64,000 nt of DNA, taken from contig DASXQT010000057.1 in the NCBI GenBank assembly GCA_036507005.1, forward strand, positions 6,047 through 70,046. The letters are read 5' to 3'. Shown piece after piece: positions 27,656 to 34,921 of the stretch (position 1 is its first letter; each line of letters begins with the position of its first letter). The translations under genes and the position numbers were made by a program. The notes beneath the pieces were generated by a model, which saw nothing but the letters and a program-made list of their open reading frames with translations, was not told where the DNA came from and did no database searches. The DNA comes from WS-2 sp036507005. GTDB lineage: Bacteria; Eisenbacteria; RBG-16-71-46.

Positions 27656-27801
27656 AGAGCGCCCTACCCTTGCGAACGCCCGAGGCCCTCGAGGCTTATT
27701 GATGGGGGGCGTCCTGGCTTGGCGAACGCCCGAGACCCTCGAGGCTTCCTGATGAGGGGCGCTCTGCCCCTGCGAACGCCAAAGGCCCGCATTTTTCCTG
27801 C
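27652..27801 (+). repeat. Three tandem ~50-bp units carrying coupled mini-ORFs
   Basis: Units start at 27652, 27702 and 27752 with an exact 50-base period; the shared core is GCGAACGCC followed by CGAGxCCCTCGAGGCT in the first two. Each starts with ATG. Unit 1 reads MKSALPLRTPEALEAY-stop and unit 2 MGGVLAWRTPETLEAS-stop. Unit 3 starts MRGALPLRTPKARIF and runs on to a stop at the operator. GH94 stop and unit 1 start overlap (ATGA), and each later ATG overlaps the previous stop (TGATG). The region lies immediately after GH94 and before operator 3. The function is unknown; it may be only a degenerate tandem duplication. Confidence 0.65.
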
Positions 27802-28033
27802 ACGTTTCCTTGACTGGAACCGGACCATGTTGTAATCGTTTTCATGGCGCTTCGGTCGCTGCCGCCCGACGGCGGTCGGGAAACCCTTCTGCTCTCCTCC
27901 CCCGTCGCGGCCGACCGCGCCACCGCCCGCGCGTGGCGCTGTGGCCACACGAGCGCGTGGGAATGTGCGCCGGGGAAAGTCGTTTCCAGATCCGCCAGCG
28001 TCCCACTCAAACCTGTGAAGGAGGACCCCAGCG
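27656..28033. other. Intergenic region upstream of the lectin-like gene
   Basis: This 378-base gap holds the tandem 50-bp units (to 27801), a TTGACT hexamer (27810-27815), operator 3 (27831-27844) and a long leader of about 180 bases before the ATG at 28034, which has GGAGG about 11 bases upstream. No hairpin or riboswitch I can name is seen in the leader. Confidence 0.6.
27831..27844 (+). promoter_or_regulatory. LacI-family operator 3
   Basis: This is an exact third copy of TGTAATCGTTTTCA. A TTGACT hexamer ends 15 bases upstream (27810-27815), so the operator again covers the probable -10 region. It places the duplicated lectin-like gene at 28034 under the same regulator as the glucan operons. 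Confidence 0.78.
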
Positions 28034-30367
28034 ATGAAGCGGATCCGAACCACCAGCCTGGCAAGCTCAGCGATTCTCCTCGTGCTCCTGGCCGGCGCCG
28101 CATGGGCGCGGCCCGTGGTGAACGGGGCCACGATCGAGACCCGAACCTTCAACGACTGCCCGATCTCGACCCTGTCGACCACCAACAACTACCCGGCCTC
28201 GGTCGAGATCACCGACGCGATGGATCCGCTGTGTGTCGGGTTCGCCAACCTCCACAGCTTCAGCTTCTCGGAGGACGGCGGGGCGACCGCGGCGGTCTTC
28301 AACAACAACTCGAACTTCCACTTCGGCGCCGATTTCAAGATCGAGGGCGCGGGCGAGGGCGAGGGGGGCCTCCGGCTTTCGCCGTGGTACGGCCAGTACG
28401 TGGACGGGCGCTTCATGGCCAACGCCACGACCGGCGAGATCGCGTGCTTCGGCGGGGCGGTCCCGTTCTACAGCTTCACCACGAACCACGGCATCACCTA
28501 CACCAAGGGCACCACGATCCACCTCGAGGAGACCTACGTCGCCCACGACCTCAGCTCGGTGCACCCGGCCACGATCCAGTATCGCGTGGTCTACAACAAC
28601 AACATCTACGACAGCCCGGTGCTGCCGTTCGGGGAGCAGAACGAAGCCGAGTGCGTGCACGGCCTGTGGGGGATGCTGAACGACGGGCGGGTGGGCGGAT
28701 ACTTCCAGCCGCGCGCCAACAGCGGCGCCTCGCTCACCGCGCGCTGGAGCAACATCTTCTACGAGCAGGTTCCCGCGAACGGGACTCCGCTGGCGAACGG
28801 AGCCACGATCGAGACCCGCACCTTCAATGACTGCCCGATCTCGACCCTGTCGACCAGCAACAGCTACCCGGCCTCGGTCTCGATCACGGACGTGATGGAC
28901 CCGCTGTGCGTCGGCTTCGCCAACCTCCACAGCTTCAGCTTCTCGGAGGACGGCGGCGCGACCGCGGCGCGCTTCGACAACAACGCGGTCTTCACCTTCG
29001 GCGCCGATTTCAAGATCGAAGGCGCGGGCGAGGGCGAGGGGGGCCTGCGGCTCTCGCCGTGGTACGGCCAGTACGTGGACGGGCGCTTCATGGCCAACGC
29101 CACGACCGGCGAGATCGCGTGCTTCGGCGGGGCGGTCCCGTTCTACAGCTTCACCACGAACCACGGCATCACCTACACCAAGGGCACGACGATCCGCCTC
29201 GAGGAGACCTACAACGGGCACGAGAACACCTCGACCAACCCCGCCACCATCCAGTACCGGGTGATCTACAACAGCAACACGTACGACAGCCCGGTGCTGC
29301 CGTTCGGGGAGCAGAACGAGGCCGAGTGCGTGCACGGCCTGTGGGGGAACCTCCTGGACGGGCGGGCGGGGGGCTACTTCCAGCCGCGCGCCAACACCGG
29401 CGCCTCGCTCACCGCGACCTGGTCCAACATCACCTACTCCCAGTGCCTGGTCGAGGCCAGCCTGACCGTGCTGCCCAGCACGCTCAACCTGAACGGGAAG
29501 GGCAAGTGGGTGACGGCCGTGATCGAGCCCGTCCCGCCCGCCACGGTCGCAGACATCGACGTCTCCTCGGTCGAGCTGAACGGGGTCGGGGTGGATCCCG
29601 CCGCGCCGGTGTCGGTCGGCGATGCCGACAGCGACGGCAACCCGGACTTGACGCTCAAGTTCAGCCGGTCGGCCGTGGCCGCAACCCTGTCGCCGGGGAA
29701 TGCCGTGACCGTGACGGCGACCGGCTCGGTCGGGAAGGGCTGCTTCCGGGCCAGCACCACGATCAAGGTCAAGTCCTCGACGCTGCCGGCGCCGCAGGCG
29801 GGCAGCGTCCTCGCTCAGGGGCAGCACGTGGACCTGATCTGGGCGTCCGAGCCCGACGTGGCGACGGTCTCGGTGATCCGGACGGTGGATGACGGCGCCC
29901 ACTGGACCGTCGATGCCGACGGCGTGCCGAACAGCGGCGGCTACCGCTGGACCGTGCCCTCCGAGCCCACGCAGCAGGCGCGGGTCGCGGTGGCCCAGAT
30001 CCACTCGAACGACGCGGGCGGCCTCGTGGCCCAGGTGGAGGTCACCGAGAGCGCGACCTTCGAGATCTCTTCCGGCATCGTGGGCGTGGGCACCGTCACC
30101 GCGAGCTTCGCGCTCGGCCGGGTGGCGCCCAACCCGGCGGGCGGTCCGTTCGACGTCTCGTTCACCCTCCCGCAGGCCTCACCCGCTTCCCTCACGCTCT
30201 TCGACGTGAGCGGGCGGCGCGTGGCCCAGCGCGAAGTCGGCGGCCTCGGCGCGGGTCTGCACGTGGTGCGCATCGGGGACCGCGAGGCGCTGCGGCCCGG
30301 CTACTACCGGCTGCGCCTGAGCCAGGGGGCGAGGATCCTGACCGCTCCCGTGCTGATCGTGCCGTAG
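28034..30367 (+). CDS. Secreted protein with two near-identical lectin-like domains and FlgD-type tail
   Basis: This 777-residue protein has a signal peptide (MKRIRTTSLASSAILLVLLA). Residues ~30-250 and ~255-470 are two tandem copies of one domain, offset by exactly 225 residues and almost identical at the protein level. Each starts NGATIETRTFNDCPISTLST and contains LCVGFANLHSFSFSEDGG, then FKIEGAGEGEGGLRLSPWYG, then AECVHGLWG. Conserved cysteines suggest a disulphide-stabilised beta-sandwich, laminin-G or lectin-like, but I recognise no named family. A linker with Ig-like parts follows (~475-685), then a FlgD-like tail (VAPNPAGGPFDVSFTLPQAS, LFDVSGRRVAQREVGG, GYYRLRL). Operator 3 lies upstream, so it is likely induced with the glucan genes. 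I infer a surface glycan-binding protein; no catalytic motif is seen. Confidence 0.75.
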   Translation: MKRIRTTSLASSAILLVLLAGAAWARPVVNGATIETRTFNDCPISTLSTTNNYPASVEITDAMDPLCVGFANLHSFSFSEDGGATAAVFNNNSNFHFGADFKIEGAGEGEGGLRLSPWYGQYVDGRFMANATTGEIACFGGAVPFYSFTTNHGITYTKGTTIHLEETYVAHDLSSVHPATIQYRVVYNNNIYDSPVLPFGEQNEAECVHGLWGMLNDGRVGGYFQPRANSGASLTARWSNIFYEQVPANGTPLANGATIETRTFNDCPISTLSTSNSYPASVSITDVMDPLCVGFANLHSFSFSEDGGATAARFDNNAVFTFGADFKIEGAGEGEGGLRLSPWYGQYVDGRFMANATTGEIACFGGAVPFYSFTTNHGITYTKGTTIRLEETYNGHENTSTNPATIQYRVIYNSNTYDSPVLPFGEQNEAECVHGLWGNLLDGRAGGYFQPRANTGASLTATWSNITYSQCLVEASLTVLPSTLNLNGKGKWVTAVIEPVPPATVADIDVSSVELNGVGVDPAAPVSVGDADSDGNPDLTLKFSRSAVAATLSPGNAVTVTATGSVGKGCFRASTTIKVKSSTLPAPQAGSVLAQGQHVDLIWASEPDVATVSVIRTVDDGAHWTVDADGVPNSGGYRWTVPSEPTQQARVAVAQIHSNDAGGLVAQVEVTESATFEISSGIVGVGTVTASFALGRVAPNPAGGPFDVSFTLPQASPASLTLFDVSGRRVAQREVGGLGAGLHVVRIGDREALRPGYYRLRLSQGARILTAPVLIVP
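28121..29445 (+). repeat. Direct intragenic duplication (two 675-bp units)
   Basis: Unit 1 begins at 28121 and unit 2 at 28796, offset by 675 bases in frame. Long stretches are identical at the DNA level, for example the block coding for FMANATTGEIACFGGAVPFY, whereas other parts differ mostly at synonymous positions. This indicates a fairly recent duplication or ongoing gene conversion of the lectin-like domain. Confidence 0.9.
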
Positions 30368-30384
30368 CTTCGGTCTTTCGCGAA

Positions 30385-30417
30385 CGAGGGGTCGCGGGCG
30401 CTCCCCGCGGCCCCTCG
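30385..30417. terminator. Strong GC hairpin downstream of the lectin-like gene
   Basis: A 14-base arm (30385-30398) beginning CGAGGGG pairs with 30404-30417 around a 5-base loop; 13 pairs are Watson-Crick and one is G-U. It lies 18 bases after the stop at 30367 and between convergent genes, so it could end transcription from both sides. No U-run follows, so termination efficiency is uncertain. Confidence 0.55.
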
Positions 30418-30492
30418 TCGCGTGCGTGCCTCCCGCCCGCGCGCGGTCGCGCGGGTGCGTCGGCGCCGCGTTTCCGCTCGCGCCGCGCCGGC

Positions 30493-31948
30493 TCAGCGCA
30501 CGATGATCACCGCGGCGCTCACGATGCGCGCAGTCGCGGGCCCAGTTGCTCGCGAAGAGCAGCCGGCTTCCATCCCGCGAGGGCACGGGATGGGACTCGC
30601 AGCGATAGCAGCCTTCGGCGAGGCTGTGCGCGTGGGCGATGCGGCGCGTGGTCCGGCTGCCGTCCAGAGGGACCGCGACGATCTCGTCGCTGAACCGCGC
30701 CGAGTCCACCTTGAAGTAGCTGACGAAGGCCCAGCCGGGGCGATCCAGGTTGCGGGTCGAGACGTGGGAGATCGGCGCCTCGTGCTCGGGGTCGGTCAGG
30801 GCCGTGACGAGGCCGTCGCTCAGGCGCACCTTGACGACGCGTCCGATCCCGGATCCGGGACAGGAGCGCCCGCCCACGATCACGTCTTCGCTCCCGTCGA
30901 AGGGATCGAGCGCCATGTCGGAGTGCTTGAGCGGGAAGATCCAGCCGTCGGTGCGGGCCGCGAACGAGCCGCACCGCGGGGACTGCGGCGCCATCGGGTG
31001 GGGGCTCAGGGCGAGCGTGGCCGGGTCGACGTCGTAGATGCGGTGCAGGTCGGCGGTGGTGTCGTTCTCCGTCCCGTACTTCACGTCCACGTAGCGCCCC
31101 GACGGCGAGATCGAGAGGCCGCGCACCGCGCAGTCGGCGCTGTCGCCGAGCGCCACCCGGCAGGGCGGGAACACGTAGACCGGGCCGATGCGCTCGGCCG
31201 GATACGGAGCGAACGGCGGGCGCGGGTCCATGCCCACCATGAACATCGCGCTGTCCCCGCCGAGCGCCACGAACCGCCCGTCGTCCGAGGGGTTGCCGTA
31301 GCCCGATCCGATCCCGTAGTCCACGCGCATGGGGAGGGTCCAGCTCCGGGTCCTGACGCATTCGACCACGTCGAACCACATCAGCTCCGTGCCGCTCGCG
31401 GGGACGTTGATCTGCTGGTGCGGGTGATCCGGGGCCGGATGCCAGCGGAAGTCGTAGAAGTCGTACTGCGGGCAGGGCGCGAGCCGCGGCGCATAGGTGG
31501 CGCCGTCGAGGATGATCGGGGTGGGCGAGCCGCCCTCGCGATTCTCGATCACGAGCAGCGTGCCGTCCGAGTTCCAGGGCTGCTGGGTCGAGTACACGTG
31601 CCGCGCGTCCCAGCCCCACCGGCCCAGGATCGGCGAGGTGGGCCGCCCGGGGTCGTTGGTGATGCGCTCGATCCCGGTGCCGAAGACTGGATCGGTCATG
31701 GGCGCGAGGTACGCGGGTTTCGGGACCTCGGGAACGCGAAAGACGCAGCAGACATCGGCGGGCGAAGGCGGGCTCGAGCGCTCCGCGCGCGAAGCGGTAT
31801 CCGCCGCGGCGGCGCGCCCGGGCGGGCCGGGCGGAGCCGCCGGAATGCCGCAGGCCTGGCGCGGGCCCGGTGCGGCGGCGAGCCAGAGGAACAGCAGCGC
31901 GCCGACCCCGTGGATCCGCGCGCGCGACGTCGACAAGTTCCACCCCAT
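30493..31948 (-). CDS. Secreted beta-propeller protein, probable 3' frameshift
   Basis: The chosen start gives MGWNLSTSRARIHGVGALLF, a signal peptide. About 475 residues follow with TolB/PD40-like propeller features: GTGIERITNDPGRPTSPILG, WNSDGTLLVIENREGG, LSISPSGRYVDVKYGT, ALDPFDGSEDVIVGG, and finally CYRCESHPVPSRDGSRLLFA. After SNWARDC (near 30530) the frame loses similarity and stays open only by running into the lectin-like gene on the other strand. A one-base change of frame gives the natural-looking end ARIVSAAVIIVR and a stop at 30493-30495. I therefore infer a frameshift, either real or a sequencing error. It resembles uncharacterised secreted propellers and has a faint likeness to oligouronide lyase propellers; the function is unknown. 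It is convergent with the glucan locus. Confidence 0.55.
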
Positions 31949-32363
31949 GAGGCGGGCTGCGACCGCATCCGGCGGCGCTCCCCGGCACAAGGCGGGCCGC
32001 GACCCGAACCGTAGGGGCCGAAGGCCTGCCGCGCGATTCGGAATGACCCTGCTTTCGGCCCCGGGGAAACCCTGCATGTACGGGCGCAACCGCGAGCTGG
32101 GCCGCGGACGGGGGCCACCTCCCGCCTCACCGCAGGCCTTCAGCCGGCCCTCCAACCGGCCGATTCCTTCAGGCACGGAATGGAAGGGACTCGGATGGAT
32201 CCGAAGGCCGGCCCGAGCCATTCCCCGAGAATCGCGGTCAGCTCTGCCGATTCATGCGCTCAGCCGGCGCCAGCCCCGCTGCGAGCCCCCCTCGCTCGGC
32301 GCCCGCCTGACCCGCGTCGGGCTGCCCGCGGTGTGGCGGTCGGGGGCAAACGTGGGGTCCGCG
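31949..32363. other. Divergent intergenic region before the second TonB receptor
   Basis: This 415-base gap separates the propeller gene (minus) from the receptor gene (plus). Short open frames exist on both strands but none has a ribosome binding site or family resemblance. I looked for a cobalamin or cyclic-di-GMP riboswitch because of the neighbouring receptor and found no convincing conserved box. Confidence 0.5.
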
Positions 32364-34307
32364 ATGATCGTTCTCCAAGGCAGGAGGGGGGCATCCGCCT
32401 CCCGCGTCCGTCCCATCCTCTCCCACCTCGTGGCCGGCGCGCTGCTCGCGGCCGCGCCGGGCCTCCCGGCGAGGGCCGAGGGGCTCCGGCCCCCCTCCGA
32501 GCTCAAGAAGCTCAGCCTCGAGCAGCTCTTCGACCTGGAGGTCACCTCGGTCTCGAAGAAGGCCGAGCCCCTCTCCCGCACCGCGGCCGCGATCCACGTC
32601 GTGACCGGCGAGGACATCCACCGCTCCGGAAGCCCCACCATTCCCGGCGCGCTGCGCGCGATTCCCGGAGTCGAGGTGGCGCGCATCGACGCGCGCCAGT
32701 ACGCGTTCACCGTGCGCGGCTTCAACAGCTCCACGGCCAACAAGCTGCTGGTGCTGATGGACGGCAGGAGCCTCTACACCCCGCTGTTCTCGGGCGTTTT
32801 CTGGGACGCCCAGGACGCGTTCCTCCCCGACATCGAGCGCATCGAGGTGATCCGCGGCCCGGGCGCGACCCTGTGGGGAGCCAACGCGGTGAACGGGGTC
32901 GTCAACGTGATCCGGGCGGGCGCCGCGCACACCCAGGGCCTGCTGGCCGAGGGCGGGGGCGGCAACGTGGAGCGGGGCTTCGCCGGCGCGCGCTACGGGG
33001 GCGCACTCGGTCCCCACGCCTTCTACCGCGTCTACGCCAAGCACTTCGACCGCGACGGATCGCCGCTGCGCGACGGCCGCGACGCCGGCGACTCGTACCA
33101 CATGAACCAGGGTGGCTTCCGGGTCGACTGGGCCCGGACTCCGGCCGATGCCCTGACGCTCCAGGGCGACCTCTACGGGGGCCGGGCCGGGCAGCCGGGC
33201 GCGGACCCGATCCGGATCAACGGCGGCAACGTGCTGGCGCGCTGGACGCGGACCTTCTCGGCGGAGTCCGATCTCGAGGTCGCCGCCTGCTACGACCGAA
33301 CCGAGCGCGAGGTTCCCCCGATCTTCGGCGAGACGCTCGACACCTACGACGTCACGCTGCATCACCGGTTCACGCCGCCGCTCCGGCAGGACGTGGTGTG
33401 GGGGCTCGGCTACCGCCTGATGCGCGACGACGTGGAAAACAGCTCGATGCTCGCCTTCCTGCCCGCGCTCCAGACGCTCGAACAGATCTCGGGCTTCGTG
33501 CAGGACGAGATCACGCTCACCCCGGACCGGCTGCGCGCGATCGTGGGCTCCAAGTTCGAGCGCGACGAGTACTCCGGGTTCGAGTACCAGCCGAGCGCGC
33601 GCCTGGCCTGGACTCCGGCCGGAACGCACACGGTGTGGGCGGCGGCCTCGCGCGCGGTGCGCACGCCGTCGCGCATCGATCGCGGCTTCTACGTGCCCGC
33701 CAACCCCCCCTACCTGCTCGCGGGCGGCCCCAACTTCGATTCCGAGGTGCTGCACGCGTACGAGCTCGGGTACAAGGCCCAGCCGGGGCGTGACCTCTCC
33801 GTCTCGCTCGCCACGTTCCGCAACCTCTACGACCGGTTGAGGAGCCTCGAGGGCGGCCCACCCTACGTCTTCGCCAACGGCCTCGAGGGCAGCTCGTACG
33901 GGATCGAGGCAGAGGCCACCTGCCAGGTGCGACGCGGGTGGCGCATCGACGCCGGCTACACCTACTTCAAGCTCGATCTGGACGCCAGGCCCGGGAGCAC
34001 CGACAAGACGCAGATCCTCCAGGAGGGGGATTCGCCGCGCGACCAGTGGTGCCTCCGCTCGGCGGCCGACCTCCCCCGCGCCACCACGCTGGACGTGACC
34101 CTGCGCCGCGTCGGCGAGCTTCCGAACCAGGCGGTACCCGGCTACGTCGAGTGCGACGCGCGCGTGTCGTGGCAGCCGGTCCGCGCACTGGAGATGGCGT
34201 TCGTCGGCCGCAACCTGCTCGACCCGCGCCACCCCGAGTTCGGCCGGCCCGCCGGCCGCAAGGAGGTGGAGCGCAGCTTGTACGGGACGGTCACATGGCG
34301 GCGGTAA
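32364..34307 (+). CDS. TonB-dependent outer-membrane receptor (siderophore/vitamin type)
   Basis: This 647-residue receptor starts MIVLQGRRGASASRVRPILS and has a signal region ending LPARAEG. It has a classic short plug: LSLEQLFDLEVTSVSKKAEP, VVTGEDIHRSGSPTIPGALR, VRGFNSSTANKLLVLMDGRS, and then GATLWGANAVNGVVNVI. A barrel follows and ends RSLYGTVTWRR. Unlike the receptor at 15142 it lacks the carboxypeptidase-regulatory domain. The substrate is unknown. Its last bases overlap the start of a YfiR-like gene by 13, and a sensor kinase and response regulator follow, so the four genes form one operon. Receptors of this subgroup often sit next to YfiR/DUF4154 proteins and kinases and may work in signalling as well as uptake. 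Confidence 0.88.
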   Translation: MIVLQGRRGASASRVRPILSHLVAGALLAAAPGLPARAEGLRPPSELKKLSLEQLFDLEVTSVSKKAEPLSRTAAAIHVVTGEDIHRSGSPTIPGALRAIPGVEVARIDARQYAFTVRGFNSSTANKLLVLMDGRSLYTPLFSGVFWDAQDAFLPDIERIEVIRGPGATLWGANAVNGVVNVIRAGAAHTQGLLAEGGGGNVERGFAGARYGGALGPHAFYRVYAKHFDRDGSPLRDGRDAGDSYHMNQGGFRVDWARTPADALTLQGDLYGGRAGQPGADPIRINGGNVLARWTRTFSAESDLEVAACYDRTEREVPPIFGETLDTYDVTLHHRFTPPLRQDVVWGLGYRLMRDDVENSSMLAFLPALQTLEQISGFVQDEITLTPDRLRAIVGSKFERDEYSGFEYQPSARLAWTPAGTHTVWAAASRAVRTPSRIDRGFYVPANPPYLLAGGPNFDSEVLHAYELGYKAQPGRDLSVSLATFRNLYDRLRSLEGGPPYVFANGLEGSSYGIEAEATCQVRRGWRIDAGYTYFKLDLDARPGSTDKTQILQEGDSPRDQWCLRSAADLPRATTLDVTLRRVGELPNQAVPGYVECDARVSWQPVRALEMAFVGRNLLDPRHPEFGRPAGRKEVERSLYGTVTWRR

Positions 34308-34921
34308 CGCTCTCCCATTCGCCGCGGCGCGCCCCCGCCCGGGGGCCCCGCGCACGCGCGGTCGTCGCGGCCGCGGGGTGGCTCGTCCTGCTCTGCGCCC
34401 CGCCGGCGCACGACGCGGCGCGCGCGATGGACTCCCGGGCGCCGGCCGCCGAGTACGACCTCAAGGCGGCGTTCCTGTTCAACTTCTCCCGCTTCGTGGA
34501 GTGGCCGCCGGAGGCGTTCGCCGACCCGAGCACGCCGATCACGATCGGGATCCTGGGGAACGACCCGTTCGGAGGCAACCTCGACGAGATCGTGTCGGGT
34601 GAGGTGGTGCGCAACCGCAGGCTCGTGGTCCGGCGGTTCCAGGACTTCGCGGAGGTCGGGGAGTGTCACATCCTCTTCATCAGCTCCTCCGAGGCCCCGG
34701 CGCTCGACCGGGTGTTCGCAGCACTCGGGAACCGCAGCGTGCTCACGGTGGGCGAGAGCGCGGACTTCGCGGCGCGCTCCGGCGTGGTGGCGTTCGTCCT
34801 CTCCCACAACCGGCTCCGGCTCCGGATCAACCTTTCGGCCGCGCGCGCGGCGCATCTGACGATCAGCTCCCAGCTCCTCCGCCAGGCGGAGATCGTCGGG
34901 GAAAGAAGCTCGAAGCCGTGA
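34295..34921 (+). CDS. YfiR-like (DUF4154) periplasmic protein
   Basis: This 208-residue protein starts at the ATG overlapping the end of the receptor gene. A long Arg-rich N-region is followed by a hydrophobic signal segment (AVVAAAGWLVLLCAPPA). The body reads YDLKAAFLFNFSRFVEWPPE, ITIGILGNDPFGGNLDEIV, CHILFISSSEAPALDRVF, VLTVGESADFAARSGVVAFV and RINLSAARAAHLTISSQLLR, which is the DUF4154/YfiR pattern. In Pseudomonas YfiR is a periplasmic repressor of the diguanylate cyclase YfiN. Here the downstream partner is a sensor kinase instead, so I infer that this protein passes an envelope or receptor signal to the kinase periplasmic domain. It overlaps the kinase gene by 4 bases (GTGA). Confidence 0.85.
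   Translation: MAAVTLSHSPRRAPARGPRARAVVAAAGWLVLLCAPPAHDAARAMDSRAPAAEYDLKAAFLFNFSRFVEWPPEAFADPSTPITIGILGNDPFGGNLDEIVSGEVVRNRRLVVRRFQDFAEVGECHILFISSSEAPALDRVFAALGNRSVLTVGESADFAARSGVVAFVLSHNRLRLRINLSAARAAHLTISSQLLRQAEIVGERSSKP

Noticed and set aside
30179..30492. C-terminal extension of the propeller protein into the lectin-like gene
   Set aside because: The extension is antisense to the FlgD-type tail of the lectin-like gene and has no propeller character; a frameshift near 30530 explains it better.
31949..32363. Possible riboswitch upstream of the second TonB receptor
   Set aside because: No recognisable conserved core of cobalamin, TPP or cyclic-di-GMP riboswitches could be found on either strand.
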